Part shown: in pieces, positions 21,675 through 28,546 of the stretch | How positions within the stretch are numbered: position 1 is the first letter of the stretch | How the letters are laid out: every line of letters starts with the position of its first letter | Virus record (IMG/VR): IMGVR_UViG_3300034198_026098 | Coordinates: 1-37,244 of that record | From: a virus | Reading direction: 5' to 3' (one strand) | Length of the DNA: 37,244 nt | Notes under the pieces: generated by a model | Told to the model about the DNA's origin: nothing | Seen by the model: the letters and a program-made list of their open reading frames with translations, nothing else | The model's database searches: none | Translations under genes and position numbers: made by a program

Positions 21675-21910
21675 TTTTTCATTTTCCTTATTTTTTCACC
21701 GACCTGATCAAAAGTATCATCTATTCTAATTGATGCATAACCACTCTTAGAGCCTCTTATCCCAGAGATCGGTATGTGATCTGCGCAGAATGCACCTGAA
21801 AGAGTTTGTTTATAAGGTTCAGTAAAAGTACATTGAAAAATATCAATCGGCGATGATTGAAAAAAAGTGCAATTTGAACATGTATCTTCAAATGATATTA
21901 TTTTACCCAT
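21662..21910 (-). CDS. Small Cys-containing protein, first gene of the par operon (82 aa)
   Basis: CSNCTFF (11-17), FQCTF and FCADH give four cysteines and a His that could bind zinc. The C-terminal part is basic (SKSGYASIRIDDTFDQVGEK). It overlaps the parA start by 13 bp and lies directly below the ACACTA array, so it could be the autoregulator or the centromere-binding protein instead of the gene at 20807. Confidence 0.65.
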   Translation of the reverse strand: MGKIISFEDTCSNCTFFQSSPIDIFQCTFTEPYKQTLSGAFCADHIPISGIRGSKSGYASIRIDDTFDQVGEKIRKMKKWDI

Positions 21911-21940
21911 TTTCTATCCCGTTGCTAAATATAATATGAA

Positions 21941-21985
21941 ACACTATACTACACTATTGTAGTGTATGCAACACTAGTGTAGTGT
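21941..21985. repeat. ACACTA array, candidate centromere and operator, over the par promoter
   Basis: ACACTA starts at 21941, 21951 and 21971; its complement TAGTGT starts at 21960, 21975 and 21980. Starts at 41, 51, 60, 71 and 80 are about 10 bp apart, so the sites face one side of the helix. They cover a leftward promoter: -35 TTGCAT (21971-21966), 17-bp spacer, -10 TATAGT (21948-21943). This fits autoregulation, and short phased sites are typical of small ParA systems. Confidence 0.75.
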
Positions 21986-22008
21986 ATTATATACTAGCAT
22001 TATAGTTA

Positions 22009-22037
22009 TTGATTCTTATAAATAACCATGGTATTAT
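22009..22037 (+). promoter_or_regulatory. Rightward promoter for the structural operon
   Basis: -35 TTGATT (22009-22014), 17-bp spacer, -10 TATTAT (22032-22037). The -35 is the same as in the early rightward promoter at 12358. It lies about 100 bp before the scaffold gene and divergent to the par promoter. A late activator may still be needed. Confidence 0.55.
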
Positions 22038-22049
22038 AGTTTTCAGTGG

Positions 22050-22116
22050 AACGCGTAACCACACAAAAAACACGGTCAAATGCAGCACAGTCAACGCGTA
22101 AGACTTAAAACACGGT
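22050..22116 (+). repeat. Two-part direct repeats in the late leader
   Basis: AACGCGTAA occurs at 22050-22058 and 22093-22101, and AAAACACGGT at 22067-22076 and 22107-22116. Two copies of the same ordered pair thus lie in the untranslated leader before the scaffold gene, about 40 bp apart. ACGCGTAA is also in the operator region of the promoter at 18599 (18607-18614). They could be antitermination or late-regulator sites. Confidence 0.65.
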
Positions 22117-22134
22117 ACCCAGGAAGGGAACAAA

Positions 22135-23187
22135 ATGGACTTGAAAGAATTAATGGATGGTATCAAATCGGATAGCGACGCATTTATTGATCCAGAATAT
22201 GCGGAACAATTGCAAGCAGCCGGCGAAGATACTACAACCGACACTCGAAAGAGTGCGGCGGAACAAAATAACCGCATTTCTGAATCTTCAGAAAATGAGG
22301 CATCTTTTGAAACAGATTCCGCTGATGTTACAAGTGACGCATCAAATGAGCAAGATTCTAAATTATCTAAAGATGAAGACTCAACTAGCGACAAGCCAGT
22401 TGAAGACTCTGCGTCTGAAGATACTCCCGAAGCGCAAAAAGCATTAGAGGGCTACGCTGCTAAAAAAATCGGCAAGCTGACGAAAAAAGTACATGATGCT
22501 AATGATGAGCTGAGAGAGTTAAGACAAGAGCTAGAACGTACACGCTTACAACAGAGTCAAATTGTAGACATGCCGCAAATGTCTGTGCCCATGGTCAATG
22601 ATTTCGAATTTACTGACCCGCAATCACAGCAAAAAGTACATATGCCGCAAGCCCGTGATTTTAATGGCGATGCACCTGCGTATATGGAAGCGCGCACACA
22701 GTTTGAATTTGCTAAAAAGCAAGCGTTGCAATTCTGGCAGCAAGCGCAGAAAGACTATTTTGAAAATGAAAATTTAAAATCCACTTATCAACAAAAGCTT
22801 GACGCTGGTAAAAAACAGTACAAAGATTTTGAGGAAGTGATTTTAGGGGGAAATTTAGCCGTGCTAGAACATGCACAGCCTAAGTTGGTTCCCGCGATTC
22901 AAAAGAGCCCCTACGCTGAACATCTTGTTTATCATCTTGCTAAAAACCCAGAGTTAAGAGCAGATTTGGCAAAACAATCGCCGGATGACATGCTTAAAAC
23001 CATCGGGAAAATGGAAGGAATTATAGAAATGGGCATGAAGCCAAACGTTGTCAGTAAAGCTCCCCCTCCCATTTCAACAAAACCTTCATCAGGCACTGGT
23101 ACCATTAAATCCGTTTCAAAAGATGCTTCAAAGTCTCAAGATGAAGTAAATGCATCGATACGTGAACGGATGCGACAAGGTAGATAG
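22135..23187 (+). CDS. Scaffolding protein, P22 gp8-like
   Basis: A 350-aa protein directly before the coat gene. The first 105 residues are acidic and Ser/Asp/Glu-rich; about 113-145 is a coiled coil (KKIGKLTKKVHDANDELREL); a long helical region follows; and the end is basic (SIRERMRQGR), as in P22 scaffold, where the basic C-terminus binds coat. P22 gp8 is 303 aa. AGGAAGGGA precedes the ATG. It would direct procapsid assembly and leave before packaging. Assigned by position and composition, since scaffolds diverge quickly. Confidence 0.78.
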   Translation: MDLKELMDGIKSDSDAFIDPEYAEQLQAAGEDTTTDTRKSAAEQNNRISESSENEASFETDSADVTSDASNEQDSKLSKDEDSTSDKPVEDSASEDTPEAQKALEGYAAKKIGKLTKKVHDANDELRELRQELERTRLQQSQIVDMPQMSVPMVNDFEFTDPQSQQKVHMPQARDFNGDAPAYMEARTQFEFAKKQALQFWQQAQKDYFENENLKSTYQQKLDAGKKQYKDFEEVILGGNLAVLEHAQPKLVPAIQKSPYAEHLVYHLAKNPELRADLAKQSPDDMLKTIGKMEGIIEMGMKPNVVSKAPPPISTKPSSGTGTIKSVSKDASKSQDEVNASIRERMRQGR

Positions 23188-23207
23188 CTTAAAAACTACA
23201 CCTACGT

Positions 23208-23230
23208 ATCTCCAAGGATGGAGATTTTTT
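23208..23230 (+). promoter_or_regulatory. Hairpin with T-run that holds the coat ribosome binding site
   Basis: ATCTCC (23208-23213) and GGAGAT (23220-23225) form a stem with loop AAGGAT, followed by T6. It looks like a small intrinsic terminator, but its loop and 3' arm are the Shine-Dalgarno region of the coat gene, whose ATG is at 23233. It may adjust the scaffold-to-coat ratio. Confidence 0.55.
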
Positions 23231-23232
23231 AA

Positions 23233-24462
23233 ATGGCTACAAATAGACTTTTAGTTGTCGACATGATCGGCAAAAATATATTAGCTCGATTGATTAACTC
23301 AACTGCGATGACCCACACAGCGAATCGCGATTATGAAGATCAATTCACCCCTGGTAAAGTTTATCAAATTGGTTCTACAGTTAGAATTCGCAAACCAACT
23401 TACTTCACCGTAGTTAAGGGTGCGGCGCTTTCACTTCAGGCTGTAATCGAAAATCAAACTTACTTAACTATTACTGAACAGTCCCAAGTTGCAGTGGCGT
23501 TTACTTCTACTGAAGAACAATTGTTTTTGGAAGACGAATACTCAAACGTCTATGAAGGCGCAGCTCAAGTATTAGCTAACGATCTAGATCTTAATCTAGC
23601 TCAAACAGCTGGCACTACATTTTATCGCACCGTTGGTACAGCCGGAGCTGGTATCAGTAGCTTTGCAGTTCCCAATGCTGCGAGAACAATGCAGGTCAAA
23701 TATGGCGTTGTTAGCTCTAAGTTTATGTGCTTTCAGCCGGATGGGATTGCGGTTTTAAGAAATACCCTACAACCTACGTTCAATGAAGAATTAAGCAAAA
23801 GTATTTCACAGCATGCAACGATCGGCATGATTGCTGCGCATGAAGCATTTGAGGATCAAAATTTACCAGTATTCACTACAGGTACTTTCCCTGGCACCCC
23901 AATTGTTGCCGGTGCTGGTCAATCAGGTTCTGCCATTAATCTATCTGGATTTACCGCGTCACAAGTAGGCGTTTTAAATCCGGGCGATATTATTTCGTTT
24001 GCAGGTGTTTATGGGGTTAACCCAGTAAATCGTCAACAAGTCGGCTTAGGTGCTGGCAATTTAGCTCAATTCACTGTTTTAACTCAAGTAAATTCTGATG
24101 CTACAGGTCTTGCTACAGTAACCATCTCACCTGAAATGGTTTTGACGGGCCCGTATCAGAACGTTACTGTTTCGCCAGCTGCAAGTGCTGCGGTTACTTG
24201 TTATGGTGTTACCGTTCCTGGCACCCCTGCGCAATGGGTTAAAAATTTCGCGTACTCAAGAGATGCTTTGAGCTTAGCTTGCGTTCCTGGGCCGATATCG
24301 TTGGGTGCCAAATATTCTAAACTTTTTTCTGACACCAAATCTGGTTTGTCTGTCAGGGCTAATATTGTTTATAATATTCAAACAGATCAAGACATTATCC
24401 GTTTTGATATGTTCTATGGTACGCAAGGGTTTGGATCTTACGGCACCATCATGGCAAGTTAA
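23233..24462 (+). CDS. Major capsid (coat) protein, P22 gp5-like
   Basis: A 409-aa protein (P22 gp5 has 430). The start MATNRLLVVDMIGKNILARL followed by AMTHTANRDYEDQFTPGKVY and GSTVRIRKP matches the N-terminal arm and E-loop region seen in P22-type coats. About residues 225-330 are beta-rich with many Gly and Val (GFTASQVGVLNPGDIISFAG), where the inserted domain of this family lies. It has the HK97 fold by family and forms the icosahedral shell. It follows the scaffold gene as in P22. Confidence 0.92.
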   Translation: MATNRLLVVDMIGKNILARLINSTAMTHTANRDYEDQFTPGKVYQIGSTVRIRKPTYFTVVKGAALSLQAVIENQTYLTITEQSQVAVAFTSTEEQLFLEDEYSNVYEGAAQVLANDLDLNLAQTAGTTFYRTVGTAGAGISSFAVPNAARTMQVKYGVVSSKFMCFQPDGIAVLRNTLQPTFNEELSKSISQHATIGMIAAHEAFEDQNLPVFTTGTFPGTPIVAGAGQSGSAINLSGFTASQVGVLNPGDIISFAGVYGVNPVNRQQVGLGAGNLAQFTVLTQVNSDATGLATVTISPEMVLTGPYQNVTVSPAASAAVTCYGVTVPGTPAQWVKNFAYSRDALSLACVPGPISLGAKYSKLFSDTKSGLSVRANIVYNIQTDQDIIRFDMFYGTQGFGSYGTIMAS

Positions 24463-24470
24463 GCCATTTT

Positions 24471-24540
24471 GTTAAACGTGTCGATTTTTTAGACATTTTT
24501 CGACACGTTTAACTCATATGTCGATTTTTTAGACATTTTT
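24471..24540 (+). terminator. 14-bp hairpin plus a duplicated 22-bp block after the coat gene
   Basis: GTTAAACGTGTCGA (24471-24484) pairs with TCGACACGTTTAAC (24500-24513). A 22-bp block starting TGTCGATTTTTTAGACA occurs at 24479-24500 and again, identical, at 24519-24540. The hairpin probably lowers transcription past the coat gene or protects the coat mRNA; the second block looks like a partial duplication of the hairpin loop. Confidence 0.7.
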
Positions 24541-24558
24541 AAACATAAGGTTAATTTT

Positions 24559-24681
24559 ATGAAGAGTTCAAAGAAAGAAACTAAGTGTCCCGAAGTTAAA
24601 GACAAAGATGCTTGGAAATCATCTATGAAAAACATTAAGATAACTGATAAGTATCAGTCGAGAAAAGGAGGGGACAAGTAA
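24559..24681 (+). CDS. Small basic protein (40 aa)
   Basis: AAGG lies about 9 bases before the ATG, and the stop overlaps the next ATG by one base (TAATG). The product (MKSSKKETKCPEVKDKDAWK, then ITDKYQSRKGGDK) is Lys-rich and probably unstructured. It contains the GGAGGGG site of the following gene. Function unknown. Confidence 0.6.
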   Translation: MKSSKKETKCPEVKDKDAWKSSMKNIKITDKYQSRKGGDK

Positions 24682-24953
24682 TGTGGCCACCCAAAGAGCT
24701 TGGAATAACATTAGCTGCACGTCAAAGCAAGAATACTGCACATCTTTATAAAAAAGAAGGTGATGGTTATGGCTATATGATTGTCGATTATATGGAAATA
24801 GACAAATATTTAGACGAAGGTTTTAAGCGCACCCCGATGGAATGTGATGATGAAGAAGTTTCTAATATTCAGCCAAAAACTCAAGATTTGAAAGTTAAAA
24901 TTGACCATTTAGAAACTAAAATAAAGGAAAAAGAAAAAGAGTTAACAAAATAA
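24681..24953 (+). CDS. Hypothetical protein between coat and gp4-like gene (90 aa)
   Basis: A strong GGAGGGG site is upstream. The N-terminal half (HLYKKEGDGYGYMIVDYMEI) is globular and the C-terminus is a coiled coil (KIDHLETKIKEKEKELTK). Small genes in this place may be head-completion or decoration proteins, but the family is not recognised. Confidence 0.7.
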   Translation: MWPPKELGITLAARQSKNTAHLYKKEGDGYGYMIVDYMEIDKYLDEGFKRTPMECDDEEVSNIQPKTQDLKVKIDHLETKIKEKEKELTK

Positions 24954-24994
24954 AAACATAAGTATTTACATGAATTTGGCAAGGATGCTAATAG

Positions 24995-25732
24995 ATGATG
25001 ACCGCAAACGATCTGATCACGGATGCTCTTTTACAGACCGGCATCATCGCTCAGGAGGGGGGCCCTTACGGCTCCCAGCCTGCGTATATGAATCAGCAAG
25101 CATTTATTCTGCTAAATGACATAATTAACGAATGGGGGGGCGCCACCGGAATTCTTCCGTACAATAATCAGCCAATTCATTTTAATTTTATTCAAAACCA
25201 AAGTTCTTATACTTTTGGGCCATCCCCCATTTATTTTTATAACACCCAGCCCATCATGGATGTTATTACTTTTACTTATTTTCTTGACTATCCGACTAAT
25301 AAAGTTAAACGAACATTACAAAAGATTACTGAATTTCAGTACGCAAATATTTTATATCCGAGCGTAGGATGCTATCCGTCGGAATATTTATTAAGACGTT
25401 ATCCCGATTATTCTGAATTGATAATTCAATCAATCCCGAGTCAAAACTTTAGTGCTACGATAATTTGCAAACAAAGATTGACTGCGTTAATTGATCCTTT
25501 TCAAGATTTATCTGAACTTCCCCCACATTATAGGCTTTGCTTAAAGTATAGATTAATGCTAGATCTTTGGGACGCTTACGGTGTTGAGCCTACATCCGCT
25601 TTCTTGGCGAAATACCAAAAATGTATGGATAGCATGACTGGATCTAATAAAATGGATCTCACATTGCAGCCAACAGAAAGCTTGTGCCGCAGACGCTGGA
25701 GTAACTATCTATTCGGGATATCTGGCTTATGA
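24995..25732 (+). CDS. Head-tail adaptor, P22 gp4-like tail accessory factor
   Basis: A 245-aa protein; P22 gp4 has 166. The start MMTANDLITDALLQTGIIAQ, then LNDIINEWGG and later LPPHYRLCLKYRLMLDLWDA, fits the gp4-like adaptor group that binds below the portal and closes the connector. It overlaps the gp10-like gene by 4 bp, as expected for adjacent tail-machine parts. The longer length includes a middle insertion, residues about 60-140, rich in Tyr and Phe. Confidence 0.82.
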   Translation: MMTANDLITDALLQTGIIAQEGGPYGSQPAYMNQQAFILLNDIINEWGGATGILPYNNQPIHFNFIQNQSSYTFGPSPIYFYNTQPIMDVITFTYFLDYPTNKVKRTLQKITEFQYANILYPSVGCYPSEYLLRRYPDYSELIIQSIPSQNFSATIICKQRLTALIDPFQDLSELPPHYRLCLKYRLMLDLWDAYGVEPTSAFLAKYQKCMDSMTGSNKMDLTLQPTESLCRRRWSNYLFGISGL

Positions 25733-27240
25733 TGCAAGATATCAATTACCAATTAGTCGGCGGATCATATCCTGAGCGATCCCCGGAATTAGACGTTCAA
25801 AAAACCGTAAATTGGTATATGGTTGAAGATCCCAATGCTGTTAAAAAGATAGCTTTTGCACCGACTCCTGGCACTCAACAGATTGGAAAGAATCTAGATT
25901 CTTCTACAAGCCCTATTCGCCAAATTTATTCTTATAAAAATTTTGGTCTTATATTTGTTGATGAAAAGGTTTACTCATTTGACCAGGATTTAGATATAAA
26001 TTTTGTAGGTACTATTGGCAGTAATTCCGGTTACATCGGAGTTTGCAATGGTTCCGACCAGATCATGATCACTGATCAAGAAGGTGGGTATGTGTTTGAT
26101 TTTAATACAGGTTCTTTGTCGCCAATTGCCGATACATACTTTTTGCCTAACCCGCTTTCTTGCGTTTATTTTAATGATTTTTTTTTGGCGTGCGATGTTG
26201 ATACCAACGTATGGCAGGTGTCAGTCGCTAATGATGCAAGCACATGGACTGTATTAGGTGGCCCAAATTCGGCAACCATAAGCAGTAAAGCCGACACGTT
26301 TGTGGGAATGGGCGTTGTAAATCAACGGCTATTTTTGTTTGGTAATTATATTACGGAAGTTTGGTATCCGGGTGTTAACCCACAGTACCCACAGTTTCCT
26401 TTTTCTCGTGATAGCAACTCAATTTTCGAGTATGGGTGTGCCGCCACAGGGTCAATTGCAAACGGTGACAAAAAAGACGACGGCATCTTGTTCTGGTTAG
26501 CAGCTACAAGAAATGGCGTAGGTTCGGTAATGATGACAGACGGTGGCAAGGCTCAAAGAATTAGCACGCCATCGCTTGACTGGAAAATACAGAATTATCG
26601 GTATGTTAAAGATGCTATTGGATTTTCTTATAACCAAGATGGTCATATTTTTTATCAGTTAACATTTCCAACTGAGAACGTAACTTGGTTAGCGGATTTA
26701 ACTGTTAGAGATGAGCAAGGGTATCCGACATGGGTGAATTTGGAATTACTTGGCGAAAAATGCCATATGGCGACATGCCACACCTATTTTTTGCCTCAGG
26801 GCATTCATATTATTGGAAGCAACACTGGGCCTCAAATACTTAGATTATCTACACTTTTTTATACAAACTTTGCGTTAGACTCGGACGGAATGGGGACAAC
26901 TGAGGACATTATCAGAGAATCGATTGGTACAAACTTTTATTTAACCAACTACAACCGATTCATCATCAATAAATTTGAGGTGGATTTTGAAACCGGTGTT
27001 GGCTTGTCAAATAATCCTGGTCAAGATCCAAAGGTTTATCTTTCTATATCTTACGATTATGGGCATACATTTAGTGATGCTTGCGCTATGGGGCTTGGAA
27101 AAATAGGCGAATTTAAGTATAGAGCCTATTGGTTTGGACGCGGAATAAGTAGAAATTTTATTGCAAAAATAACGGTTTATGATCCGGTTAGAACATTTGT
27201 AATGGGCACTTCTTTGCAAATTAATGCGTGTAAAAACTAA
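25729..27240 (+). CDS. Packaged-DNA stabilisation protein, P22 gp10-like hub
   Basis: A 503-aa protein; P22 gp10 has 472. The opening (VGGSYPERSPELDVQKTVNW, then FAPTPGTQQIG) is typical of the family, and the rest is repeating beta-blades (GSVMMTDGGKAQRIS, QDGHIFYQLTFPTENVTWL) that suit the beta-propeller-like tail hub. It sits under the gp4 ring, keeps DNA inside the filled head and is the attachment place for needle and spikes. The next gene starts at its stop codon. Confidence 0.88.
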   Translation: MMQDINYQLVGGSYPERSPELDVQKTVNWYMVEDPNAVKKIAFAPTPGTQQIGKNLDSSTSPIRQIYSYKNFGLIFVDEKVYSFDQDLDINFVGTIGSNSGYIGVCNGSDQIMITDQEGGYVFDFNTGSLSPIADTYFLPNPLSCVYFNDFFLACDVDTNVWQVSVANDASTWTVLGGPNSATISSKADTFVGMGVVNQRLFLFGNYITEVWYPGVNPQYPQFPFSRDSNSIFEYGCAATGSIANGDKKDDGILFWLAATRNGVGSVMMTDGGKAQRISTPSLDWKIQNYRYVKDAIGFSYNQDGHIFYQLTFPTENVTWLADLTVRDEQGYPTWVNLELLGEKCHMATCHTYFLPQGIHIIGSNTGPQILRLSTLFYTNFALDSDGMGTTEDIIRESIGTNFYLTNYNRFIINKFEVDFETGVGLSNNPGQDPKVYLSISYDYGHTFSDACAMGLGKIGEFKYRAYWFGRGISRNFIAKITVYDPVRTFVMGTSLQINACKN

Positions 27241-27551
27241 TGGCTGATTCTACTTTAGTTGGACTTAACCAGATCAATTTGCCGAACATTCGAGCCCCCA
27301 TGATCGGTAGTAATGGTCTTGTAACTAACGAATGGCAGAAGTGGTTTAACAATGTTCAAGTGGCTTTAAATAGTTATTCAAATATCGTCGGTTGGGCAGA
27401 TGCTTATCCAACCGATCCAGCTCAAGGAACGTACGCGGTTAAGAATATTATTTTTAACAATGCTCCTACAGCGGGCGGAAAAATCGGGTGGGTTTGCATA
27501 ACAGCCGGATCACCGGGTGCTTGGAAAGCTTGGGGGCTTATTGATGTTTAG
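27240..27551 (+). CDS. Small tail protein with fibre-like C-terminus (103 aa)
   Basis: N-terminal motif PNIRAPMIGSNGLVTNEWQK and WFNNVQVALNS resemble the trimerising start seen in small podophage tail proteins. The end, AGGKIGWVCITAGSPGAWKA, is common at the tips of phage fibres. It stands where P22 encodes gp26 (tail needle) and gp14, but it is shorter and not a coiled coil, so it is not a direct needle homologue. Confidence 0.7.
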   Translation: MADSTLVGLNQINLPNIRAPMIGSNGLVTNEWQKWFNNVQVALNSYSNIVGWADAYPTDPAQGTYAVKNIIFNNAPTAGGKIGWVCITAGSPGAWKAWGLIDV

Positions 27552-27687
27552 CTGTTTTAATTGCAATGATACGCGCTGGGTCTGTGAAGATCACGCTAAT
27601 ATTCCATTGGGTGAAGGGGATGATTGTTGTGGTGGGGCAGGAGTGCCTTGTATTTGTAATCCACCGAACTGTCCGGCAACTATTTGA
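27544..27687 (+). CDS. Cys-rich zinc-binding peptide (47 aa)
   Basis: The ATG overlaps the previous stop (ATGTTTAG). The order CFNCNDTRWVCEDH, then DDCCGGAGVPCICN, is that of a small family common in phages and prophages, in which C-x-x-C, a W-V-C-E-x-H block and G-A-G-x-P-C-x-x-C-N recur. It probably binds zinc. It is found near tail and ejection genes elsewhere too; its role is unknown. Confidence 0.75.
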   Translation: MFSCFNCNDTRWVCEDHANIPLGEGDDCCGGAGVPCICNPPNCPATI

Positions 27688-27778
27688 ATAGATATATTTA
27701 TTTTATAATTTTATTTGTTAATTAAAGGAAAAGTGACTTTTCTTTAATAAGGATTTTTTAATTAAAAGGAATTTAATT

Positions 27779-28537
27779 ATGAGCTGGTTTGATGACATTT
27801 TTGGTGGTGGTGGTCAGTCTGCGGCAAATGATATGAGCCAAGGTTATGGTCGGTCAATTGATGCGTATAAACAATATTTAGATCAAGCTAAAAATACACT
27901 TGACCCTTGGATTCAACAAGGTCAGCAAGCTGGCAATGCGAATATGAACATGGGCAATGAGATGCAACGTCAAGCAATAATGATGATGGATGGCGGAGGG
28001 TATGGTCCACGTGGAATTCCTGGAATGCTTGGGCCGGGCGGGACGCAGCAACATTTGCTAGGACCCGGCGGAACACAACAGCAACCTGGGTCATTTCAGC
28101 AAATGGATATGGGCGGAGGCGGTCAACAAGGGGGCGGCTCATGGATGGACAGCTACCAAATGTCACCGATGGCTAAATACCACATGGCACAAGGAATGAA
28201 CGCTGGGGAAAATGCTGCGGCTGATAGTGGAATGATCGGATCAAATGCAAACCAACGTGGTCTGATGAATATGGCTAATGACATTTCATCACAAGACCAA
28301 CAGCAATATTTTAACAACATGATGGGTCTGACTCAAGCCGCTCAAGCTAGTTACAATCCTGCAATGAATTATGGATTTAATGGTTCTAGCCAGCTTGCTG
28401 GTGACTATATGGGGACTGGTGGAGCAATTGGAGATGCGTATCAAAATCAAGGAATGGCAAAAGCATATGGTGATCAGTCACGCGCTGGTGGCTATAGGAA
28501 TTTCCTTGGCGGCGCATTTAATGCAATGAGATTATAA
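27779..28537 (+). CDS. Ejection protein candidate, gp7-like position (252 aa)
   Basis: A Gly/Gln/Met-rich protein. Residues about 80-120 are low-complexity with LGPGGTQQ repeated twice. The C-terminal half is helical with Ala, Gln and Asn (NDISSQDQQQYFNNMMGLTQ). First of three consecutive genes with sizes 252, 467 and 696, against P22 gp7 229, gp20 471 and gp16 609, all injected with the DNA. Assignment is by order and composition. An AT-rich leader with AAAAGGAATTT precedes it. Confidence 0.65.
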   Translation: MSWFDDIFGGGGQSAANDMSQGYGRSIDAYKQYLDQAKNTLDPWIQQGQQAGNANMNMGNEMQRQAIMMMDGGGYGPRGIPGMLGPGGTQQHLLGPGGTQQQPGSFQQMDMGGGGQQGGGSWMDSYQMSPMAKYHMAQGMNAGENAAADSGMIGSNANQRGLMNMANDISSQDQQQYFNNMMGLTQAAQASYNPAMNYGFNGSSQLAGDYMGTGGAIGDAYQNQGMAKAYGDQSRAGGYRNFLGGAFNAMRL

Positions 28538-28546
28538 GGGTTATTT

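Noticed and set aside
21987-22394. 135-codon - strand frame over the scaffold start
   Set aside because: Antisense of the acidic Ser/Asp region; would cover the late promoter and leader.
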